NCBI RefSeq assembly: GCF_014359955.1
Contig: NZ_JACIYL010000040.1
Location: 1-12,208 of the forward strand
Length of the DNA stretch: 12,208 nt
DNA from: Thermogutta sp.
GTDB taxonomy: Bacteria > Planctomycetota > Planctomycetia > Pirellulales > Thermoguttaceae
Direction of reading: 5' to 3'
The notes under the pieces are model-generated. The model saw only the letters and a list, made by a program, of their open reading frames with translations, had not been told where the DNA came from and ran no database searches. Positions 1-6,595 of this stretch are shown here, one piece after another (position 1 is the stretch's first letter; every line of letters begins with the position of its first letter). Made by a program: the position numbers and the translations under genes.

Positions 1-675
1 GCCCACCTCCTGGAGAAATATGCGGAACCAGTCCAGCCAGAACTGCAGGGTCCGATCGAGAAGGGCCTCGCAGAATTCCGGCTGTTCGATCATATCCATG
101 AACCACCGTTCCAGGCCCCGCATATACCAGCAGATTTCGTATACCACCCCGGAAATGCCGCTCACCACGGCATACGGCGTTTCCTCCCGGAGCCGCCGCG
201 CTTCCTCCCGCAGGCCCACAAAACGTGAAGGATCGTCTCCGCGGGGAAACGGGTAGTCCTCGAGGTCCCGCAAGGTGGCCTCTGCCAGGGGATGGTAGGT
301 GATGTCCATATAAAGGCCGTCCTCCGCCGGCATGGACCACCGCACGCCGAATTCGTCCACCAGATCATACCATCGCTTGCCATCGCGAACGGCTTCGGTG
401 ATCCCGCCTTTCCAGTTTTCCGACGGCCTGGCAAAAATGTATCGCGTGTCGATGCGAAACCGCTGCAGCACCTGTTCAGACGGTCTGGCAAGTTGCTGGA
501 CGGCATCCATGATGTCGATCTTTTCCTCCCAGCCGAGGTGCTTGACGAGGGCCTCGTAGGCCAGACGGTGGATGCCGGTTTGGTTGCCGCCCAAATCGAG
601 TGGCACGCGATCCGGTTCCTGATGATTGAGGGCCGCTAACACCCGTTCCCGCGGAAGCATCGTTTCCTTTGCCAT
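1..675 (-). CDS. Uroporphyrinogen decarboxylase (URO-D) family protein, N-terminal part
   Basis: Open reading frame of 225 codons without a stop, cut by the left window edge, so the C-terminal part (full members are roughly 340-400 aa) is missing. Residues 9-29 carry the family's N-terminal signature, RERVLAALNHQEPDRVPLDL, followed by the DEFGVRW element (107-113) and a helical stretch GLERWFMDMIEQPEF (187-201) typical of this TIM-barrel superfamily. The divergent spacing and acidic loops look more like the MtaA/CmuA-type corrinoid methyltransferase branch and its uncharacterised relatives than like HemE, which decarboxylates uroporphyrinogen III in haem synthesis; this is a judgement from the N-terminus only. 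The Zn-binding His/Cys residues of methyltransferase members would lie in the missing part. Start chosen at 675 because AAAGG stands 8 nt upstream; an in-frame ATG at 660 is the alternative. It is transcribed divergently from the CDF gene. Confidence 0.85.
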   Translation of the reverse strand, partial: MAKETMLPRERVLAALNHQEPDRVPLDLGGNQTGIHRLAYEALVKHLGWEEKIDIMDAVQQLARPSEQVLQRFRIDTRYIFARPSENWKGGITEAVRDGKRWYDLVDEFGVRWSMPAEDGLYMDITYHPLAEATLRDLEDYPFPRGDDPSRFVGLREEARRLREETPYAVVSGISGVVYEICWYMRGLERWFMDMIEQPEFCEALLDRTLQFWLDWFRIFLQEVG

Positions 676-795
676 GACCTGAGCCTTTCTTTTGGAATTT
701 CACGCCCAGTGTTTCTTGCCACCTCCCGGACGATCTGCCACGATCCCGCCAATCGCGGATGGAGATTTGTTTTGTCCTGGCGGGTGCGGAATTCT

Positions 796-812
796 CCGGC
801 GAGTCTCGCCGG
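796..812. promoter_or_regulatory. Perfect 17-bp dyad, possible operator
   Basis: CCGGCGAG-T-CTCGCCGG is a perfect inverted repeat with 8-bp arms and a single central base. It sits about 10-26 nt downstream of the start predicted from the minus-strand promoter at 829-857, a position from which a bound repressor could block transcription. As RNA it could only fold with some arm bases left in the loop, and no T-run follows on either strand, so an intrinsic terminator is unlikely. Confidence 0.4.
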
Positions 813-828
813 CCGCGTTCTGGTTTGA

Positions 829-857
829 AAAATACCCCGTTGCCAACACCCTAACAA
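829..857 (-). promoter_or_regulatory. Candidate sigma70-type promoter for the URO-D family gene
   Basis: Read on the minus strand: TTGTTA (857-852, 4 of 6 to the -35 consensus), a 17-nt spacer, then TATTTT (834-829, 4 of 6 to the -10 consensus). A transcript from here would start near 822 and have a leader of about 147 nt before the ATG at 675. The match is only moderate; the ideal spacing and position in front of the gene are the main support. Confidence 0.35.
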
Positions 858-953
858 GTCGTGCGGGGATTTCTGTTGGCTTCGGGCCGACCGCTGGGGT
901 GATATAATTCCGAAAATGGGGAACACAAACGCGGTTCACAACAGAAAAGGCAT

Positions 954-988
954 GCGCCGGTGACCGTCATCACCCTGCACACCGGTGC
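954..988 (+). promoter_or_regulatory. Alternative hairpins in the CDF leader
   Basis: GCGCCGGTG (954-962) can pair with CACCGGTGC (980-988): nine pairs, one of them G-U, around a 17-nt loop. GGTGA (959-963) can instead pair with TCACC (970-974) around a 6-nt loop. The two foldings exclude each other because they share 959-962. CACCGGTG (980-987) is also a perfect DNA palindrome. They lie about 220-255 nt before the CDF start, in its presumed leader. A role in metal-dependent control is only a guess; no known riboswitch consensus was recognised. Confidence 0.25.
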
Positions 989-1208
989 TGGAACAACTCG
1001 GCAATCGCTGTCCACCCAATCGAAAAAGTGCAGGGCAGAAGAGCAGTGCGAAGCTTCAGAAACCCTTCCAAAAGTCACCAGGGCAAGGGGCATGGCCAGG
1101 AGGACGGAACCCAGCGAGGCGATCCCTCTGGCACGCAAGAGGAGACGCATTCCAACAGGTATCGCAATCCAAGATGAACGCCCACACCCCGGGACGCCGT
1201 GAGGTGGC

Positions 1209-2735
1209 ATGATGCATCAGATCGTCCACGACAGTCACGAAAAAACGCATGTCGCGCTGGTGTCGCTGCTGGCTGCGACAGGCCTGACCGCTGCGAAACT
1301 CGTGGTTGGAATTCTCACTAACAGTTTGGGCATCATCTCCGAGGCACTTCACTCCGGTCTCGATCTGGCAGCCACCGGCATGACCCTGTGGGCGGTCCGC
1401 ATCGCCGAACGGCCGCCCGATGCCGAGCACCGCTACGGTCACGGAAAGTACGAGAATCTCTCCGCCCTGGGCGAGACACTGCTGCTTCTGGTGGTCTGCG
1501 CGTGGGTGATATATGAAGCCATCCACCGTCTGTTTTTTCGGGGCGAAGTGGAAATCACCCCCAGCGTCTGGGCCTATGTGGTCATTCTCGTCTCGATTGC
1601 CGTGGATCTGTGGCGATCCCATCGTTTGCAGGAAGCCGCTGAGAAATATCAGAGTCAGGCACTGGAGGCCGACGCCCTCCATTTTGCGTCCGATGTCTGG
1701 TCATCGCTCGTCGTCCTTGGGGGCTTGATTGGCGTTTCGCTGTCCGAGTGGCTGGGATGGCCCTGGCTGATGCAAGCCGACTCGGTCGCCGCGATCATCG
1801 TGTCGGTCCTCGTAGCAGTCGTGTGTTTGCGCCTCGGAAAACGTGCGGTGGACGCGCTCACCGATCGCACCTCCCGGCAGCTCACCGGTCTCGTGGAACA
1901 CACGGCGATTGAAGTGGAGGGCGTCGAAGGAGTGCGAGATGTCCGCGTTCGGCAAAGTGGCCCCAGCGTCTTCGCCGACATGACCATTCTGGTTCCGCGC
2001 GATCTGGGGCTGGAAAAGGCGCACACCGTGGCGCAGCAGGTCAGTTCAGCCGTGCAGTCGCGGATCCCCGGGGCCGATGTGGTGGTCCACGTAGAGCCGG
2101 TAGCCCGGCCCGATGAAGACCTCATCACGTCCGTCCGCATGCTGGCAAGCAGCTTGGGGCTGGCCGTCCATGATATTCGAATCTTTCGCACCGCGGAGGG
2201 GAATTCGCTGGAGCTGCATGTAGAAGTCGATTCCCGATGGAGTCTCGAACAGGCCCACGACCGAGTTTCGGAACTGGAGACCCAGATCAAGAACGATCTC
2301 CCGGAAGTGACCTCGGTCCTCACCCACATTGAACCGGAGCATCAGGAGGCAGGCACGCCGGCGGTCGCCCATCCCGAGGACGCCACACTCGCCCCCTATC
2401 ATGAGGCCATCGGCGAGTTCAGCCGGGCCTGTGGTTCAGAGCTCTCCAGTCATCAGTTGAGCATGCGGGAAACACCCCAGGGAAAGTCGCTCACGTTTCA
2501 CCTGTCCCTGGACGGCCAACTCCCCATCGGTGAGGCCCACGAAATATCCCGCCGACTGGAACAGTTTCTCCACCAGCGCTTTCCCCAGCTTGCGCGGATT
2601 ACCGTCCATCTTGAGCCGCGCCAGCACCGCGACGAGTGTGCCTGCAACAACGGCACGACAGGGTGCCAGGAAACCGCGACACGGGGGGACAACCGTGGCC
2701 CCGGTCAGGGCGATTCGACCGGAGAGTCCGTTTGA
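1209..2735 (+). CDS. Cation diffusion facilitator (CDF) metal exporter with three C-terminal domains
   Basis: Inner-membrane metal/proton antiporter of 508 aa; usual CDF proteins are about 300 aa. Membrane part at residues 15-215: SEALHSGLD in TM2 gives H48/D52 and ALHFASD in TM5 gives H158/D162, the four-ligand site, here of the HD-HD type seen in zinc-transporting ZnT proteins (zinc is the likely, unproven substrate). RYGHGKYEN (75-83) is the family's loop signature. The cytoplasmic part has three copies of the ferredoxin-like dimerisation domain, at about 223-298, 302-378 and 395-472, ending in DVVVHVEP, SVLTHIEP and RITVHLEP. The last 35 residues are polar and include C477, C479 and C486, possibly metal-binding. 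GAGGTGG at 1201-1207 serves the tandem ATGs at 1209 and 1212; the second is better spaced and may be used. The gene ends inside the convergent Tex gene. Confidence 0.93.
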   Translation: MMHQIVHDSHEKTHVALVSLLAATGLTAAKLVVGILTNSLGIISEALHSGLDLAATGMTLWAVRIAERPPDAEHRYGHGKYENLSALGETLLLLVVCAWVIYEAIHRLFFRGEVEITPSVWAYVVILVSIAVDLWRSHRLQEAAEKYQSQALEADALHFASDVWSSLVVLGGLIGVSLSEWLGWPWLMQADSVAAIIVSVLVAVVCLRLGKRAVDALTDRTSRQLTGLVEHTAIEVEGVEGVRDVRVRQSGPSVFADMTILVPRDLGLEKAHTVAQQVSSAVQSRIPGADVVVHVEPVARPDEDLITSVRMLASSLGLAVHDIRIFRTAEGNSLELHVEVDSRWSLEQAHDRVSELETQIKNDLPEVTSVLTHIEPEHQEAGTPAVAHPEDATLAPYHEAIGEFSRACGSELSSHQLSMRETPQGKSLTFHLSLDGQLPIGEAHEISRRLEQFLHQRFPQLARITVHLEPRQHRDECACNNGTTGCQETATRGDNRGPGQGDSTGESV

Positions 2736-5700
2736 GCGGGATCGTTGCCGTTGGCAGTGGGTGACGGATTGATCTTCTCTTTTTCTGACTCGTCGTTCGC
2801 CGCACGGTCATCGTGGGAGGTCGCACGTTCGGGCTCCTCGGTGCTGGCGAGATGCGACTCCGGAGGTCGGGCGACCACCTCCTCCTCGAGACAGGGTGCG
2901 GTCTTTTCTGCCGATGACCCGGATTTTTCCTGATCGTCTTCCACCCTTGGCGAACCCGACTCCTCGGGCATGGACGGCGATTCTCCGTTCCGTGCGGACG
3001 GTTTCTTCTTGCCACCTCCTCGCTTCTCCCGAGAAGGCTTGGCTGACGGCGTGCTCGGTCGAACAACCCCCTTGGCCGCGAAATACTGGAAAAGATCGGC
3101 AAAACTCCGCATCGGCTGTTTGCCGGAGAGGACTTCTTCGCTCAATGGTTCGGCCGGCGCCGGAGTTTGTGGCTTGCCCAGCCGCCGGGGTAATTCCACC
3201 GGCCGGGAGATGGTCAGCGGTGCCGGTCCATGCTGGGGGGCTGGTGATTCTTTCCGACCGGGGCGTTCGGAGCGATCCGCCCGCCGTCGTCCAACCGTTC
3301 GCTCACTGGTGCCGACCTCGGTTTCTTTCTCCCTCTGCTGTGCGGCGGCGACAGGTTTTGCCGCTTTCCGACGCTCCGCAGCCTTCTTTTTCCGCGACGG
3401 TCGGCCGTCGCCGGTCTGTCTCTCCGCCATCTGTTCGAGCGGCACGAGACTCAGGGAAATCCGCCGCCGCTCCCGCTCCACGTCCACCACCCAGACGCGG
3501 ACCACATCCCCGACTGCAACAACCGAGTGCGGATCCACCGAGCGTGCAAACGGCTTCATCCGACTGCGGTGGATCAGTCCTGTATTGGGCAGCCCCACAT
3601 CCACAAACGCCCCAAAATCCACCACATTGACAACGGTGCCCATCAGCTCCATGCCGGGAGAGAGATCTTCCAGCTTGACGATTCCCTGCTTGAAAACAGG
3701 AGGCGGTAAATCCTCGCGGGGGTCGCGCCCGGGACGCACAAACTGGGCCAGGATATCTTTCAGCAGGAGGACACCGCAGCCCAACTCGGCGGCAAGCTGC
3801 TCGGCGTTGACCTCCGCAATTTTGATGGCCAACTCCGCCTTGCGGACGGGTTGTGTCAAATCATCCGGCGTAAATCCCAGTTTTTCCAGCACCTGCTTGG
3901 CAAGTTCATAACTTTCCGGATGAATCCATGTTGCATCGAGCGGATTCTCTCCACCGGTGATCTTGAGAAATCCCGCCGCCTGAACGAAGGTCGTCTCCCC
4001 GATCCCCGGCACTTTCTTCAACTCCTCGCGGGTTTTGAACGGACCGTGTTGTTGCCGGTATTCCACGATCCGTCGCGCGGTGAGTTTATTGAGGCCCGAC
4101 ACATACCCCAAAAGCGCCGGGCTGGCCGTGTTGACGTCCACCCCCACGTAGTTGACGCAGGACTCCACAACCTCATCGAGAGATTCGCGGAGGTGTTTTT
4201 CCTTCAGGTCGTGCTGATACAGGCCGACACCCAGGTTGGCCGGTTCGATCTTGACCAGTTCACTCAAGGGATCCAGCAAACGTCGTCCGATGGAGACCGC
4301 TCCGCGAAAGATCGCGTCCAGGTGCGGCAATTCTTCCCGACCGATCTGGCTTGTGGAATAGACGCTGGCTCCCGCCTCATTGACGATCGTGTAACCAATC
4401 CCCCGGCCTTTCAGCTCGTTTTCCAGAAGATCCGCGATGAACATTTCGGTCATCCGACTGCCAGAGCCGTTTCCGATGGCAATGGCCGTCAGTTGATGTT
4501 TCTCGATCATCTCGATGACCGTTTTCTTCGCCGTTTCCCGGCTGTGGCCTTTTTTCTCGATGAGGTAGATGACGCCGTGATCGAGCACATTGCCGCACTC
4601 ATCGAGGGCCGCCAGCTTGCACCCCTGACGGTAGCCGGGATCAATGGCGAGGATGCGGCGATCGCGGACCGGACGCTGGAGGAGCAATCGCCGGAGATTC
4701 TGCGCGAAGACCTTGACCGCATGGTTTTCCGCTCGCTCTGTTAACTCCCGGCGAATTTCCCTCTCCAGACTGGGAAGGATCAGGCGAACCAGGGCATCCT
4801 TCGCACAGCCTCGCAGGAAATCGGCGTGAGGATGGCCCGGCGGGATACAGATCTCCTCCACCGCCTTCTCCATCGCCTCCATGTCGGCCTCGATCCGCAC
4901 GCGAAGGACTTTCAGGGCTTCACCCCGATTGATGGCCAGGACGCGGTGGGGCGGAATCTTGCGAATCGGCTCGGAAAAGTCAAAGTAATCCTCGAACTCC
5001 TTGGCGAGCTTCTCCAATTTGCGGCGTTTTTCGGCTTCTTTGGCCGCCTTTTTTGGATCCACCGGCGTCGCTGCGGGGGCCGGTGATGATGCCGCCGGAG
5101 CCTCTGCACTTCCTCCAGACGCCGCCACCACTTGAGGCGCCGCGGCCGACGGCACACCATCCGACGAGGCAGCGACTTCTCGCGATGTCTCCCCCTGTTC
5201 CGGGTTCGCAGCCGCTTCACCAGCGGGAACTGACTTTTCTCCCTGAGATTCTTCTGGAGTTGCCGCGACCTCGGGAGCAGGCTGAGCCGGGGTAAGAATT
5301 TCTGTAGCGGAGCCGCCTTCCGTTTGCCCGAGGGCCGATGGCCCGGCCCCTGCTTCCGCGGTGGTGGGCGATTCACTCGTTTTTTCCGCCGGGCTTATCT
5401 CCGAAGGGACGCCGGTCGTTTCAGCGGCTGTGGCAACCGCTTCTTCACCGGACGTTTGTCCCGCGGGAACGGCTGGTTCAATCGCTTCCGCAGTGCCGGT
5501 GGTTTCTTGTGGCGAGGATGTCTCGGTCCCTTCCCCCTGCGATCCGGCTGCCGAGGCTTCTCCGCCCTCTCCCGTTTTTTGATCGGTTGGAGCGCTGGCC
5601 GCCCCAGCAGGTGCTGCCGCCGCAGCCTGAACCGGTGCCTGTTCCGCTTCGGGCACCACCCGAACTGTGCGGATCACGCCCGTCCTCATCAGGATGTCGC

Positions 5701-6256
5701 GGAGACGGCCGCGGAGCTCCGTCTTCTCGCTGAACATCTCCGCGAGGATATGCCCCGCTCCCAGCAGGGCGTCCGCGATGTTAAGGACTTTCTTCTCCGG
5801 ATCGACGTAATCGGCGGCCCTTTTATCCAGGTCTGCACAGATGGGGTCGGCAGTGAGGATTTCTTCCGCCAGATGTCCCAGGCCGCGCTCCCGGGCAACG
5901 GTGGCCAGGGTCCGTTTCTTCGGTCGGAAGGGCAGATAAAGATCTTCTAGCCGCCGGAGACTGTTGGCCGCGATGATCTTTTTCGCTAATTCAGGCGTCA
6001 ACTTGTTCTGCGACTCGATCGCCCGGAGGATTGTCTGCTTCCGTTCCGCCAACTGGCGCAACTTTTTCACACGGGTGGCGATGGTGCGGATTTGCTCCTC
6101 GTCCAAACCACCCGTCTGGTCCTTTCGATACCGCGTGATGAACGGTATCGTATTTCCGGCATCGAGGAGCTCGACGACTGCCTGAATTCGGGCTTCTGGA
6201 ATGTTCAGATCCCGCGCCAGTGAACGGAACGAAACAGTGACTTCAACTGTGGCCAT
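2705..6256 (-). CDS. tex: Tex-family S1 RNA-binding protein, expanded
   Basis: Tex is a cytoplasmic nucleic-acid-binding protein linked to transcription, the bacterial relative of eukaryotic Spt6. Domains in order: Tex N-terminal helical region (1-200, IPFITRYRKDQTGGLDEEQ at 37-55); RNase-H-like YqgF fold (about 533-660, with LAIDPGYRQGCK, AIGNGSGSR and NEAGASVYSTS); a stretch containing LVKIEPANLGVGLYQHDL and VGVDVNTASPALL; helix-hairpin-helix (about 715-765); S1 domain (866-941, GTVVNVVDFGAFVDVGLP). Typical Tex is about 720-790 aa; this one has 1183 because of an insertion at 201-400 and a tail at 943-1183. All core motifs are intact, so it is probably functional. The start at 6256 fits the family's N-terminus although no Shine-Dalgarno site precedes it. 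It overlaps the convergent CDF gene by 31 bp and lies 339 bp downstream of the acyltransferase pair. Confidence 0.95.
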   Translation of the reverse strand: MATVEVTVSFRSLARDLNIPEARIQAVVELLDAGNTIPFITRYRKDQTGGLDEEQIRTIATRVKKLRQLAERKQTILRAIESQNKLTPELAKKIIAANSLRRLEDLYLPFRPKKRTLATVARERGLGHLAEEILTADPICADLDKRAADYVDPEKKVLNIADALLGAGHILAEMFSEKTELRGRLRDILMRTGVIRTVRVVPEAEQAPVQAAAAAPAGAASAPTDQKTGEGGEASAAGSQGEGTETSSPQETTGTAEAIEPAVPAGQTSGEEAVATAAETTGVPSEISPAEKTSESPTTAEAGAGPSALGQTEGGSATEILTPAQPAPEVAATPEESQGEKSVPAGEAAANPEQGETSREVAASSDGVPSAAAPQVVAASGGSAEAPAASSPAPAATPVDPKKAAKEAEKRRKLEKLAKEFEDYFDFSEPIRKIPPHRVLAINRGEALKVLRVRIEADMEAMEKAVEEICIPPGHPHADFLRGCAKDALVRLILPSLEREIRRELTERAENHAVKVFAQNLRRLLLQRPVRDRRILAIDPGYRQGCKLAALDECGNVLDHGVIYLIEKKGHSRETAKKTVIEMIEKHQLTAIAIGNGSGSRMTEMFIADLLENELKGRGIGYTIVNEAGASVYSTSQIGREELPHLDAIFRGAVSIGRRLLDPLSELVKIEPANLGVGLYQHDLKEKHLRESLDEVVESCVNYVGVDVNTASPALLGYVSGLNKLTARRIVEYRQQHGPFKTREELKKVPGIGETTFVQAAGFLKITGGENPLDATWIHPESYELAKQVLEKLGFTPDDLTQPVRKAELAIKIAEVNAEQLAAELGCGVLLLKDILAQFVRPGRDPREDLPPPVFKQGIVKLEDLSPGMELMGTVVNVVDFGAFVDVGLPNTGLIHRSRMKPFARSVDPHSVVAVGDVVRVWVVDVERERRRISLSLVPLEQMAERQTGDGRPSRKKKAAERRKAAKPVAAAQQREKETEVGTSERTVGRRRADRSERPGRKESPAPQHGPAPLTISRPVELPRRLGKPQTPAPAEPLSEEVLSGKQPMRSFADLFQYFAAKGVVRPSTPSAKPSREKRGGGKKKPSARNGESPSMPEESGSPRVEDDQEKSGSSAEKTAPCLEEEVVARPPESHLASTEEPERATSHDDRAANDESEKEKINPSPTANGNDPAQTDSPVESP
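2708..3430 (-). other. tex: Region encoding the charged C-terminal tail of Tex
   Basis: Codes for residues 943-1183, after the S1 domain. The first half is basic (SRKKKAAERRKAAK near 954, RRRADRSERPGRK near 990) and the last 100 residues are mostly acidic and polar. In the middle one hydrophobic patch, MRSFADLFQYFAAKGVV (1049-1065), stands out from otherwise disordered sequence and could be a binding motif or short amphipathic helix. Basic tails after S1 domains are common in RNA-binding proteins; the length and the split charge here are unusual. Confidence 0.7.
5057..5656 (-). other. tex: Region encoding the acidic Ala/Pro/Glu/Ser/Thr insertion in Tex
   Basis: Codes for Tex residues 201-400. 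The stretch is almost entirely A, P, E, S, T, G, Q and V; residues 203-398 contain only three Lys and one Arg and no aromatic, Cys, Met or His residue, so it should be an acidic disordered linker. It enters exactly between the end of the N-terminal helical region (ILMRTGVIRTVRV) and the conserved EFEDYFDFSEPIRKIP segment, which are nearly adjacent in ordinary Tex. The DNA shows no exact tandem repeat and the frame is kept throughout, so it is a genuine part of the protein and not a frameshift artefact. Confidence 0.8.
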
Positions 6257-6595
6257 AGTTATTTCGGGCGACGTGTGTCAAGATGCGCTCGCGTATCGCT
6301 GGCCGACCTCCCCAATCCAGCCGAACACCTGTAGCGTTCGCCTGATGGGGGACGAAGGAGTCACCCCGGACGGGTGCCTCATGAACCTTTTCGGTCCTCT
6401 TCCGCTCGGCTGAATGCCATCAGATAGAACGCGCCGCGCGATCCTCCCTAACCTTTCCTCGCAGTTACGGAAAACAACCAATCCACTTTCCGGCGGGTCC
6501 AACCTAAAGACGGTCTCAAGGTGTGTACCTATCGGATGAGTATACCCGATTTTCCAAAAAGGTGGATACGGGAGAATGCCTCCCGCTCGGCCTCT
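6257..6595. other. Intergenic region between the acyltransferase pair and Tex
   Basis: 339 bp without a credible gene. It holds the terminator-like hairpin listed separately and a small hairpin at 6362-6376 (CACCC-CGGAC-GGGTG). On the minus strand TTGACA occurs at 6281-6276, but no acceptable -10 follows before the Tex start. No clear promoter for Tex could be identified, so Tex may be read through from upstream or use a promoter of another type. Confidence 0.5.
6556..6585 (-). terminator. Weak terminator-like hairpin after the acyltransferase pair
   Basis: On the minus strand, 11 nt after the stop codon at 6596, CGGGAG-GCATT-CTCCCG (6585-6569) forms a perfect 6-bp stem with a 5-nt loop. TTTTT follows at 6560-6556, after an 8-nt gap. 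The gap makes it a poor intrinsic terminator; partial read-through into Tex is plausible. Confidence 0.3.

Larger units (their letters stand above)
676..1208. other. Divergent intergenic region between the URO-D and CDF genes
   Basis: This 533-bp stretch has no convincing gene. Besides the sites listed separately it holds a perfect TATAAT (903-908, plus strand) with possible -35 elements TTCGGG (881-886, 16-nt spacer) or TTGGCT (876-881, 21-nt spacer); if used it gives the CDF gene a leader of nearly 300 nt. A 15-codon plus-strand reading frame begins at 916 (MGNTNAVHNRKGMRR). Two longer plus-strand frames (960-1202 and 985-1212) end at or next to the CDF start, and a minus-strand frame (from 1150 down to 851) has a signal-peptide-like start. 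None resembles a family I recognise, and overlapping frames on both strands are expected by chance in GC-rich DNA. Confidence 0.6.

Noticed and set aside
162..703. Several 75-115 codon frames on both strands at the left edge
   Set aside because: All are shadows of the minus-strand URO-D family gene, whose own frame is open from 675 to the window edge.
960..1212. Two plus-strand frames (960-1202 and 985-1212) ending at the CDF start, suggesting translational coupling
   Set aside because: Both use GTG starts without ribosome sites, run in different frames over the same bases and resemble nothing known; the ends near the CDF start are probably coincidence.
1056..1682. 208-codon minus-strand frame over the CDF start
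   Set aside because: Antisense to the CDF membrane domain and without family resemblance.
2741..2790. Possible terminator for the CDF gene (TGCC-GTT-GGCA followed by a T-rich run)
   Set aside because: The stem has only 4 bp and the T-run begins about 20 nt later; the stretch is coding for the Tex tail.
2970..3911. 313-codon plus-strand frame inside the Tex gene
   Set aside because: Antisense to the S1 domain and tail of Tex; Ser/Arg-rich translation with no recognisable domain.
3851..4744. 297-codon plus-strand frame inside the Tex gene
   Set aside because: Antisense to the most conserved core of Tex (RNase-H-like and helix-hairpin-helix regions); length is explained by codon bias on the opposite strand.
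6276..6281. TTGACA on the minus strand upstream of Tex as a -35 element
   Set aside because: No acceptable -10 word at 16-18 nt; the expected position falls on the start codon itself.
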